From: Pseudo-nitzschia pungens
Taxonomy: Eukaryota; Bacillariophyta; Bacillariophyceae; Bacillariales; Bacillariaceae
Assembly: GCA_037355855.1 (NCBI GenBank)
Contig: CM074761.1
Coordinates: 4,173,346-4,237,345 of the forward strand
Reading direction: 5' to 3'
Length of the DNA stretch: 64,000 bases
Part shown: one piece after another, positions 53,445 through 63,185 of the stretch
Position numbering within the stretch: position 1 is the stretch's first letter
Layout: every line of letters begins with the position of its first letter
Program-made: the position numbers and the translations under genes
The notes under the pieces: generated by a model
Database searches by the model: none
What the model was told of the DNA's origin: nothing
The model's input: the letters and a program-made list of their open reading frames with translations, nothing else

Positions 53445-56400
53445 ATGGTGGCGGTGAAGAGAGGAAGGAAAACAATCGGTCGGAAGAACCGCTCTCCGAA
53501 GAAGGGGTTGGTTTCTTTGTCGTCGGTCATTTTATATGCAGTGATTGGGCTTGGATGTTTCTACATCGCGGTGTTGTGCAGGATTGCAAATCACTCGAAA
53601 GAAATTTCAGCTACCGAACCCGAAAGGCTCAAACACGATGACAGATCTCCGGAAAGTGATCCCAAAAAAACTATCGAAAGTCCGCCGAAAGCTATCAACA
53701 ATCCCTCAAAAACTATCGACAGTCCGCCAAAACCCATCGACAGTCCGCCAAAACCCATCGACAGTCCGCCAAAACCCATCGACAGTCCGCCAAAACCCAT
53801 CGACAGTCCGCCAAAACCCATCGACAGTCCGCCAAAACCCATCGACAGTCCCCCAGAACCCATCCATAGTCCGTCGAAAACTATCGACAGTCCCAAAAAA
53901 ACCATCGACAGTCCCTCGAAAGCCAAGAAAGATCGTATTTTGACCGCTTATTTGGAACCAATCGATGAATCCCAGTGGGAGGAGAAGCCGCTTCCAAGGA
54001 GAACATCGACGGCGAAAGATCTAAAGTCGAAAAAATTCCCCAAAGTCAATTCTTGTAGCAAGCTCATAGAGCAACTGCCCGTGGATCAGTATCCCGACGA
54101 TGATCCCTTTTTGCCCTGGATTCATGATGTTTTTCCATCACACGATGGAAAATTCATCCAAGTTGTCGCGCAAAATCGAAGGCGGTGCAACACCGGTAGA
54201 AGCGAACACAACAAGGAGATTCATCGAAAGAGGGGACCGCAGCTATCATTGTTTGAGAACGTGGCTGTCAAACGTGTGAGCAATGCCGACTCTGATTCTG
54301 GCACTCGCTATCGACTCTCGTCGCACGAAGAAGCCGACGAAGACGGAATGGCAACGCGATTCATCTGTCGATTTTCGAATGGGGAAGAAACTCTTTCGGT
54401 CTTTAACTTCAGCTATGAATGGGCATCTCTTCGAAAGCGACAAAGTTTCATGTTCCACGAGAACGAAAGCGATAACAAACAAATACATACGTCACAGCTT
54501 CTATTCCGTTGTCCTGTGCCCGAAAGCTTAGTCGAAAGTGTGAGAACTGGGGCATCGGTGGTTGATGATTTTGCGACGATATTTTTCGACCTCGTTCCTA
54601 TTCGAACTCCTCCTAGATATGGTCCACCAAATGAATTTCTACCTCCATACTACAAAGAGTTCTTGAGCGATAATCCATTTGATGCAACAAAGGAATGGGG
54701 AACCGATCACGTCCTTCCAAAAATCGAGGATTCCGGTCGATGGCAGAACATTCCGGTTTGCAAGCCTTCTCTACTCACCTATGGGAAACAAAGCGATGAC
54801 ATAGCCGTCGTTACTCCAGCAGACTCCGAAGAAATAGAGGCAACTCCAATCAAGCAGCATAGATTGGTTTCTTGCCTCTGGGCAAGTGCAGGATATGCAA
54901 CTCGTGGCGAGCGTTTCCAAATTAATGATGGTCAGAGGCGTTTGTTAGGTATGTGCGCATTAGTTGAATCCTGTATTAACGAATGCGTGGTACAAATTTT
55001 TCAGTGGTTTCACAGTTTTTGTTCCCTGTGGCTTGGATTCTCTAACTTTTCATTTCATCTCGTTTTGTTGTTCCTCCCTGTTGGTCAGAATGGGTCACGT
55101 ACAACAAACTCACTGGTGTCGAACACTTTTATCTTTACGACAACTCCGAGGCTCATTCTCCCGATGTAACACTGAAGTTCATAGCAGATATGTTTCCCGA
55201 TGATGTTACCATTATCAACTGGCCTTCAAAAATTTGCAACAACCACCAAAATAACGTTGACAACCCGGGCGAACGTTCATCACAATACGCGGCGGAAGCC
55301 TCGTGTCGCCTAAGGTTCGGTCCACATACCGAATGGATTGCGCAGGTAAGATAACATTGCTGATCGAGAGTCGCGATACAACCGCAGTTTCTGACTATTT
55401 ATTTCTGGTTTTCTCAAATATCTTTTTCGGTACAGTTTGACATAGACGAGTATCTTGTACCTATGGGCGAACACACTTCGCTCCACCCTATTCTGGACAA
55501 ACTCGACGAAGAGGGAACGAAGATCATCTCGTTCGGGTCATGGAGAGCGTGGCCTAGACGAAAGTTTATCGAGTAAGTTGAAGGCTAGTATCGAGGTGAT
55601 CCACTTGAAACATTTATCGCGACCATGTCATTCAATGCAATTCATTTCCTCTCCTCTTTTCTCCCACAGAGACCCAAACCTCACAAGGATGTCTGGTGCA
55701 AAGGATTGCGGATCTCACTTTAACTGCTTCCAACTTACGGTTCCACAGAATTACACCATGCTTCAAGCATACAATTGTGATAGACAGAAGCCCGGACAAA
55801 AGAAAGATAAAATGCCAGCCGAAAAACAGGTACGCGCAAAAGACAACAGCGAAATCAGCGTTAGGATTGGATAATTGTTCAATAATTTCCTTGCGATTTC
55901 TCACTCAATTTTTCTTTTGTCTTTCGTTGTCCTGTCTCGACAGATCTACCGAGCTGATTATGTGTTGCATCATTTTATTCACTACTCAACGGTCACTGCA
56001 TTATCGAACTTAAACAGAGAAGATTATGAAAAGCTTGGACGGAAGTGGAATTCAAGGAGTCCATTCCCCGATCCTCTTTCTCGATTCGGCGACGAGAACA
56101 AAGAAGCCTTGATGCTTCACACGAAGGCAGTAGCACACCAGGACACGGTAAGTTCGCACCGGAATGATCATTTAATGGTCTCGGTTTTATGAACGGCACC
56201 TAACAGTCGCCTCTTGTTTTTTCTCTTCATCTATTCCGTGGAATTCATTTGAAAGGCGAATTGGGACAATACATGTTTGGCCGGGTACGAAGGCTCTGCT
56301 TATTGTCGTCTAGGAAACCCATTCCCAGATGATCTTAAAGGGGTGGATGTAAGCAAAGGGTTGAATGGCCTCAAGTTCAATTGTTACGTGAATCACAAAA

Positions 56401-56498
56401 TCGATGATTATTGGGTGAAACATCTCGAAGATAAGCTAAAGGAGCACGTACCAGAGCTTGCCGAGCGAATAGCGGCGGAACCTTCGAGTACGGCATAA
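53445..56498 (+). CDS. GT92/DUF23-like glycosyltransferase, copy 2
   Basis: Six exons, 53445-54948, 55089-55345, 55436-55572, 55670-55829, 55944-56147 and 56256-56498, give 834 aa. It is a paralogue of the upstream gene with the same type II layout: basic N-terminus (KRGRKTIGRKNRSPKKG), membrane span (SSVILYAVIGLGCFYIAVLC), stem, and catalytic part (EWVTYNKLTGVEHFYLYDNS, SSQYAAEASCRLRFGPH, FDIDEY, FPDPLSRFGDE). Its stem is a SPPKPID heptad repeat absent from copy 1. Two introns (before FDIDEY and after HQDT) are missing in copy 1, and two others are displaced by 5-11 codons, so the duplication is old. Likely a Golgi sugar transferase for extracellular glycans; substrate unknown. Confidence 0.83.
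53670..53924 (+). repeat. 21-bp coding repeat (SPPKPID) in GT92-like copy 2
   Basis: Six nearly identical 21-bp units (ATCGACAGTCCGCCAAAACC) between about 53715 and 53848, with degenerate units on both sides, encode a Pro/Lys/Asp heptad in the stem region. DNA-level identity among central units points to recent expansion. Confidence 0.95.
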
Positions 56499-56710
56499 TC
56501 GAACTTCTTGGAGATGGAAAAATGTTAAAACGTAAAGAATAAAACTCTATTCATAAATTTATCAACCGCTGCGCAGTGGTATCGTCCGTGCTGTCTCTAA
56601 TTCTAAGAAAACTTTCCGTCGGCCAGTACCACTTGCGACAGACAAGTACGTAATATTTATGTTGATGTTGATATTCATATTCATATTCGTATCGAACCCG
56701 CCCAGAAGTT

Positions 56711-57661
56711 CTATACCATGTGCGGCCCGTATCCGATCCATGCCTCCACTGTCCAGTTCAGATTCTCCCGTATAAAATCGGCCATTTCTCTTTCTACCGG
56801 TCGATTGCGCCTCTGTTGTGGAGGCCGTGCGGTGCAGTTGGGTTCTATTCCGGTCCAACGAGTGATCTCGTCTAGCAATTCTTGAGTTCCCTTGGTCAAC
56901 AGGTATTCGTATTGCACCGCCCACAAATCTGCAACTCCGTCGTAATTCTTGATGCTCAAGAAATTCCTGATCTTGTCCGTCCTCAGTTCCATAATGTTGT
57001 CGTAGGGTTTCCCACTCCCATCGTTTCTCATTTCGTAAAAGGGTTGGTGCCTGCTATAATCCAGCTTTTTGTAGGCACTGCGTGGGAGTGGCTCAATCTC
57101 GCAAGAAATGACGTCCTTGTACTCGAAGTGTTCCTGGCATCGTCGCGTGTTGTTGATTTTGTCCGTCCCCACCCGCTCCATTGTCCAGGTGGAAGTCAGG
57201 AACTCCATCCACCGGTCGTCGGGGCGGAACTGCAGGTGATCCGGCGCGTGGTGGGGAACGTGCTGCATGGCCTTGAGCCAATCGTACGGATTTCGAAACT
57301 GCGCGATCACGAGAGTTTCGTGGGGGTACCGGTACGGAGCGGGATACTGAAACCAATGCTTGTAGCGCGTGAACTTCGTCCGAACCTCAATGGCATGCGA
57401 GAAACATTCTTCCAAGTGACTGGACGTCCATCGGGTTCCGGAGTTGCGTTCGCCCAGGAGTGCAATCATTTTGATATTGGTTCCCGGTTTTGGACCGTCT
57501 GAGCCCTGTGTTGCAGAAGGGATTATCATATTCATGGTCGAATCGAATTGACAGGCGATATAAATGATCGCGGAAAGCACCAGCAGAATGATTGCCTGTT
57601 TTTGGTGATTCGTGAGTGCCTCGGCATTTCTGCTACTCTTCGATGGGCTCTTGGATCCCAT
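56711..57661 (-). CDS. Type II membrane sulfotransferase-like protein
   Basis: A single exon of 316 aa. A basic N-terminus and a span at about residues 22-40 (AIILLVLSAIIYIACQF) give a Golgi-type signal anchor. The lumenal domain opens with ALLGERNSGTRWTSSHLEECF (about residues 68-88), equivalent to the 5'-phosphosulfate loop of PAPS-dependent sulfotransferases, and LVIAQFRNPYDWLKAM (3'-phosphate motif with Arg and following Asn-Pro). A distal LWAVQYEYLL...ELLDEI resembles the end of the family fold. Sulfotransferases move sulfate from PAPS to glycans or proteins; the acceptor is unknown. It is convergent with GT92-like copy 2 (212 bp), making a glycan-modification neighbourhood. Confidence 0.72.
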   Translation of the reverse strand: MGSKSPSKSSRNAEALTNHQKQAIILLVLSAIIYIACQFDSTMNMIIPSATQGSDGPKPGTNIKMIALLGERNSGTRWTSSHLEECFSHAIEVRTKFTRYKHWFQYPAPYRYPHETLVIAQFRNPYDWLKAMQHVPHHAPDHLQFRPDDRWMEFLTSTWTMERVGTDKINNTRRCQEHFEYKDVISCEIEPLPRSAYKKLDYSRHQPFYEMRNDGSGKPYDNIMELRTDKIRNFLSIKNYDGVADLWAVQYEYLLTKGTQELLDEITRWTGIEPNCTARPPQQRRNRPVEREMADFIRENLNWTVEAWIGYGPHMV

Positions 57662-58432
57662 GATTCAAAGTTGGAATCGATGCTGATGGCAAGAGGGTAA
57701 GAGTGGGGATGCTAACTTGTCGGATTGCCGAGACAGGAGCACGATACCGTAGGATGTGAATGGGGCGTGGCAGCTTGAGATCATGAAAGTATGTCGAACC
57801 GGTCACCCAGGGGAAGTTTAAAATCAACCCTTTGCGATTTTGCTGATAGCTGTCTGGAAGTCGATATAGTGCGGCACGATGCGAACTCGTTTCTTGGGAT
57901 CGGACCAATTGTGTTTCGTTTTCGCTCGTTTGTTGGACCCTGTTTGTGATGGCGAGACGAAGACATCAAAGTAATTTACCAGGAGTTCTGTACCAGGCAC
58001 CGTCGGGAACAGGGTGAAACAAAAAACAGCATTGCTTACGAGTAACCTTACGGTACGAGTAATTACGAACTTGTACAAAAAATAGGCCGCACTCTTGTCA
58101 CCTACGGTAATCTTACAAGTAATTTTAAAATTACGGGTTCCGTTCCATTGTTACACATTTGTCGTGCGGTAAAGCTTAAGGTTACCGTAACCTTACTTGT
58201 ACCGGTAGATAAAAAAAATTATCACCGCGACTGTCGCGCGTTGCACATGACGGAATGAATAAAAACGGCGCGGATTTAGAGTTCACTATGATTGTTGAGA
58301 AACAAGGTCATCGAAGTAGTTTTCCGGGATTGGCGGCGGGGACAGAATCTTCCTTCATACACATGCTACATCTATTCCCACGGGCGCCTCTTGGAGTGTT
58401 CGAAGTAAGATAAGTCTTGTTCATAGCAAAAA

Positions 58433-58800
58433 TAAGGGTTAGGGTTAACGTTGGGGTTCAAAAATGGGGTTAGGGTTGGGTTGGGGTTCAAAAAATAGGG
58501 TTGGGGTTACAAAACAAGAATAAAACCATAAGAAAACCATGAGAAAACCATTATAAAACCATAATAAAACCAAGAAAACCATTAGAAAACCATAATAAAA
58601 CCAGCGTGAAACCAGAATAAAACCATGAGAAAACCATTATAAAACCATAACAAAACCATAATAAAACCAGCAAAAAACTAGAATAAAACCATACAAACCA
58701 GAATGAAACCAGAATAAAACCAGTTGAAAACCAGAACAAAACCAATGAAGCCAGAATAAAACCAATGCTTCGTAAAACCAAAATAAAACAAATAAAACCA
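58433..58800. repeat. Telomere-like block followed by AAAACCA-rich block
   Basis: Positions 58433-58508 contain TTAGGG-type and TTGGGG-type words (AGGGTTAGGGTTAACG, GGGGTTAGGGTTGGGTTGGGG) interrupted by TTCAAAAA. From 58510 to about 58800 there are some two dozen copies of AAAACCA spaced by short A/T/G words (ATAATAAAACCAG, ATGAGAAAACC). The second block is an irregular A-rich echo of the complement of GGTTTT-type repeats. Confidence 0.85.
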
Positions 58801-59746
58801 GATACTGATTGAGATGAAAAGACCCAACGTACGTAAGGTGTGTACGTACTCGGAAAGTACTTCGTATTATTCAGGGGTTTGGAGCCTCTGATGGCTCGTT
58901 TCATTCGTGCATCGGTTACTGTAAATTTTACAAAGTAAGGTTAAGGTTACCTTAAGATTACTCGTAGTTCGGTCAAGATCGTAAAAATTACTACTACCGG
59001 TAAGGTTACTTCGTACGAGTAAGTCTTAACCTCATTTCATACTACAACGAACTGCACTAGAGTAGAACTTCGGTTAAGGTTACTTATCCATACTTTTTTT
59101 GTTCCGATTTCTTGACAATGCTATTGCGGTTGGATCAGAGCCCGAAAACATCGATGGGGCAGATGCTTTCGAATCAGTGCATCACGTCTGCAAGACTGTA
59201 CCTAGGACAAAAAGAACCTCCATTGTTTCCACGATGTCCTCTAGGAACGAAAGAAATAGATCCAAGATGGTATGATTCGAATAGGTTTGATACAGGATCG
59301 GTCTGTAACGATGGTGTGGTGGCGCAGTGAAGTGACAGCACCTTTTGATGAAGCTGTTGCTGCAGTAACTTGCTTTCATTGAATTACTCCCTTTGCTTCT
59401 CATCTGCGACTTCGTTGCATGTGTTGGAGACTGCCAATACAGGGAAGGTTATCGGTGGTCGAAAAAGAAAAAGTGAAAAATCATCGACGCCATAACAAAC
59501 CACTTGAGAGCGAACGCACACACACAAACACACATACGCAAAGAAAGTCTCCCGCACCGAACCGATCGTAAATTTTAGCATGAAAACCTCATTTCAATCG
59601 ACGCTGGATTGTGTCTTGTTCTTCGACTTTATATTTGTAGGTGGGGACTGTGAAGTTTCCGATATGTTACCAACATAATTGTTTATGCAATAGAGTGATT
59701 CATTGTTTATGATTCATTGTTTCCGTCCTATCAACAGAATGCTCTT

Positions 59747-59753
<7 letters not shown>

Positions 59754-59785
<32 letters not shown>
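59754..59785. repeat. (CA)16 microsatellite
   Basis: An uninterrupted CA dinucleotide run directly downstream of the gene ending at 59818 on the minus strand. Confidence 0.97.
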
Positions 59786-59786
<1 letters not shown>

Positions 59787-59817
59787 CGGCGTGCTCTGGG
59801 ATTTTCGTGACTGCTCT

Positions 59818-60462
59818 TTAAAGTTCCTCTTTCCCGTCCTCGACAATGTCCTGGTCCTCTTTTTGTTTTTCTTTTACAGCTTCATTGTGTTTATTGACCT
59901 TTTCCATCAGTTCGGACGTTTCTTCAGCTGTCATTTCCGTTCCATCCTCATTTTTAAATACCACACTAAACTTTGAGTGAAAAAGGGCGATCTTTGCCGG
60001 CACGGGACCTGTTCCAGATGTCATTGATACCTCTCCTGACCCCTCGACCGAAAACTCGTTATGATAGAAATCCACGCCGAAGTAAGTGTCAAGGTAATAT
60101 TTCTTGCCATCCTCCGTGGATTCCAAGATGCTCAGACCACCTGTTGCCTTTCCGTCGAGCACGGCTGTTTGATGAGCCTCGCCGTCTTTGTAACCTGTAG
60201 TCCATTTCCATGATTCAACAGTTTTGATCGCAACTCCAGCATCCTTTGCGGCTGCGTCTGGTTCGAAGCAAATGCGATACACCTCACCAAACTCTTTTTT
60301 TCGAGGTTCCGAAAGCCCATAAAGATCTCCGTCGCACTCGTAGACGTCGACGGCATAATTCAACTTCGAAGCTATCTGTTCGGTGGCAACCACGCCAACC
60401 TTGTCTGCAGATAAAACAAACGAAAAGTATGCCAGAGAGAGGAGGAATATTGGTCGTATCAT
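59818..60462 (-). CDS. Secreted protein of unknown function, 214 aa
   Basis: A single exon. The frame is open upstream to a TTG at 60546, but the first ATG is 60462 (MIRPIFLL). There is a clear signal peptide (IRPIFLLSLAYFSFVLSADK, cleavage about residue 20). The mature part has DVYECD, RICFEPD (two Cys that may pair), a beta-rich middle (GKKYYLDTYFGVDFYHNEFSVEGSGEVSM) and an acidic/Lys-rich helical tail. It looks like a small extracellular or vacuolar domain. I do not recognise the family; similar short secreted proteins are common in diatoms. Confidence 0.7.
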   Translation of the reverse strand: MIRPIFLLSLAYFSFVLSADKVGVVATEQIASKLNYAVDVYECDGDLYGLSEPRKKEFGEVYRICFEPDAAAKDAGVAIKTVESWKWTTGYKDGEAHQTAVLDGKATGGLSILESTEDGKKYYLDTYFGVDFYHNEFSVEGSGEVSMTSGTGPVPAKIALFHSKFSVVFKNEDGTEMTAEETSELMEKVNKHNEAVKEKQKEDQDIVEDGKEEL

Positions 60463-61506
60463 CTTGGTATCAAAACTTGACTGTAATAGTTGTCGCAAAT
60501 TTACCGTGATGATTGCTTCAAGATATGCTTCAAATGCTGCCGACAACGGTCGAAAAAAAAGGGAAAATAAAAATAATGAGAATCATTGAGTTCTAATTTG
60601 TCGTAAAGGATTTGGACATGATGTCTCCAATTTTAATGGTCAAACGATGGAACTCATCGCAGGAAAGAACAAAAACCGCGTAACCTTAAGTATTGATTTT
60701 GAGATCGGAAAAATGATGTGGGCCTATCTACTTTTCTGAAACATACCGATGATGTGAATTATTATGGGTGAGGTGAAATCGTTCTGTTCCATCCTCGTTC
60801 CAAATAATGCTTCTTTCCGTGCCCGCGCTGTCGTCCCTCTCGTGGCACTTACCTACCTACCATTGGGACCTTCCTCACATACGTCGTAGTACTCGTCACG
60901 GGGCATGCGGCAAGTTCACAGGTGGTGTGCATGAAGGTGCGGGCGTGTCCGCATCCTGCAGTTGCGGTGACCTGTGTCTTGCCCAACAATCTCCTTCGTA
61001 CAGTAAGTAATTACTACGTACTACTACTAGTAAGTATTAATAGCCCACTTTGCAACATGTCCGTTCACACTCATGCCCCGAAACACATTACGGCCTACGG
61101 TACGTGTACTCCGACTTTTTTCGGACCAGTCATGTCACACAAGCTGCATTTTAAACGTACGGTAGGGTATGAGTTTTCGACGAAAAAAAGAAAGTGAATC
61201 ATGCCAACGAAAGAGAGATCCACGCAATACCATACTATATTCCACGACTAGGAGCTTCCGCATCCGGCCACTTTGTTTCACTTATTCGAAGACAATACTT
61301 TGGTACCACATGTCCTACAAGTTCGATGCTGTCCTGCCATGTCCATGGTTGGCCTTGGTTTCCAAATTGGCGGAATAAGAGGAATACCGAGGTGTTACTA
61401 TAATTTATGTTTGATTTATTCTTTTTGGTACCATTTACTACCAATTTCGTGATAATAGTAGCTCGAAAAGAGACAAATGCAAAGAATTCAAAGCAGATAA
61501 TTGAAC
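60463..61506. other. Divergent intergenic region
   Basis: It lies between the secreted-protein gene (-) and the PLC-like gene (+). It contains ACTACTACTAGTAAG near 61020. Several small frames exist, none convincing. Both promoters are expected here. Confidence 0.5.
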
Positions 61507-63185
61507 ATGAATCGATTCGTTTCGCATCTTCGTCGCTTTTCGAAAATTTTGATGTTCGTTGGGCTTTGCAGTTCCGTTGAGTTCACAGTCGGAATTACGG
61601 TTTGCAACGATGTCGAGTATCTTTGTGATCTTCCAGTAAACGAGATTCTTTTCGGAATGGTTCACAATGCTATGTCGTCACCGTCATCGGGATTCTTCTT
61701 CTTCGCCAATCATATGAACGATCCGATTGTCGAGTCGTTGGACGAAGGTGCGGACACTGAAAAAATTTATGACGTGAAATGCAATGAAATCATATACTAA
61801 CACGATTTGTCCCAAATATTTTCCAATAAATAGGCTACAGAGGTTTGTCCCTTGATTTGTGTAACTGTAATGGCGACCTTGTATTTTGCCATGGAGGGAT
61901 AGAGGTTGGTTGCGGAATCGGAGAACGAGATCCACTCAAAACTTTTACCGAAATCAACGAATGGATCACTGCAAACCCCAACAATGTCATCATGATCTGG
62001 CTTCAAATCAACGACAATGCTGGGGATGCTATTTCGTTGGACGATGTTGAACGACTGGTATATGATGTGCCGATTGGTAATGCTGATGTAAAATTTGCTG
62101 ACAGGTTGTATCGACATGAGGAAGACAATGAATGGGCTACATTGTCAACACTTATTCGAAATGAAAAGCAGATTCTTTTTTTCTATATGGGAGGTCCAGA
62201 TGGAAGAGAAGAGTCCCAAATAGGCATTCATTACTTTTACGAATATGGCATGTCAACACACTGGTCTTACGAAAGCGTCTCTGATCTGCGAGAAACCGTG
62301 TTGGATGGATGCGAGATTCAGCGAGACTCCACAAACACCCGAGACTTTTTCATGATGAACGCTTTCGTAACAAAGAAACTTTTTGGTTATCAAGTGCAAC
62401 CAAGCCGTTATGCTGCCCAACAAGTAAATGACGGAGAATTTTTGGAACCATTGTTAGAGATTTGTGAACGTACTCAAAAGAGCAAAGTCAATATCATTTC
62501 TGTTGATTTTTGGAAGTCGGGTACTCTGGTCAGTTATGTCAACGACCGGAATTCAAAGTTGGCAATGTCACAAAATTCTGCTATCAAATCACCAATATCT
62601 CCATCGACTAACGTAACATACCCCGAGTTGCCAAATGAACTGGAGGGAAATGTACATCACTCACCTGCATCGTTGGTTCCAAGTCTCGACGGTTTCGATG
62701 ATGCATCAACAACAGCATCTAGACCCTGGTCAGATCCTGGGCAACTGAATACCAGCAGTGAATCATTCCCGGAGACCGAATTGCCATGCAACGTCCACGA
62801 TTGTGCCAACACTACATCGACTCCACATAATTCGACATCTTCAGAGTTGCCATTGTTTGAAGATCGCACATCGAAGGAAAAAGATGAACACAGTGGAGAA
62901 TACATTGTGGGATCGAGTAGCGAACAAGATGCACCGAATGTTGTTGATCAATCGATGCATTCTCCGTCAGATCTAAATCCAGATCCAGAAGGCGACACGT
63001 TATTGGAGCAAGGAAGCAAAGAAAATATTATGATCACTGCGCGAAGTTCGACGTTTCCTCTCGTGACTGGTGATGATGATTTTGATGGTAGTACATTTGA
63101 TACTGCTGCGTCATCTCTTCTGTTTCCTTCTTTTTGGGCAGCTTCGATTCTTACATTTGTTCTTATTTCTTTATTCCTGACATGA
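61507..63185 (+). CDS. PLC-like phosphodiesterase, probable GPI-anchored
   Basis: Two exons, 61507-61747 and 61834-63185, with an 86-nt intron in phase 1, give 530 aa. Signal peptide: RFSKILMFVGLCSSVEFTVG. The PI-PLC X-like barrel starts with VNEILFGMVHNAMSS (first active-site His). After the join come DEGYRGLSLDLCNCNGDLVFCHGG (second His), PNNVIMIWLQI and late NIISVDFWKSG. Relatives without a Y domain are the bacterial PI-PLC and PLCXD types. A ~190-residue Ser/Thr/Pro-rich stalk and a C-terminal hydrophobic stretch (FPSFWAASILTFVLISLFLT) follow, as in GPI-anchored or tail-anchored surface proteins. The substrate is uncertain; many such proteins lack the full Ca or PI site. Confidence 0.82.

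Larger units (their letters stand above)
57662..59817. other. Repeat-rich intergenic region
   Basis: No gene is supported. It contains intergenic words (CTTAAGGTTACCGTAACCTTACTTG at 58168-58192), telomere-like and AAAACCA repeats (separate entry) and a dinucleotide run. Open frames through the AAAACCA region encode only Phe/Trp/Leu-rich low complexity. Confidence 0.55.

Noticed and set aside
53591..53926. Minus-strand Gly/Leu-rich repeat protein (GGLSMGF text)
   Set aside because: It is the antisense reading of the SPPKPID coding repeat of the GT92-like gene.
58551..58904. Phe/Trp/Leu-rich minus frame
   Set aside because: It is produced entirely by the AAAACCA-type simple repeat.
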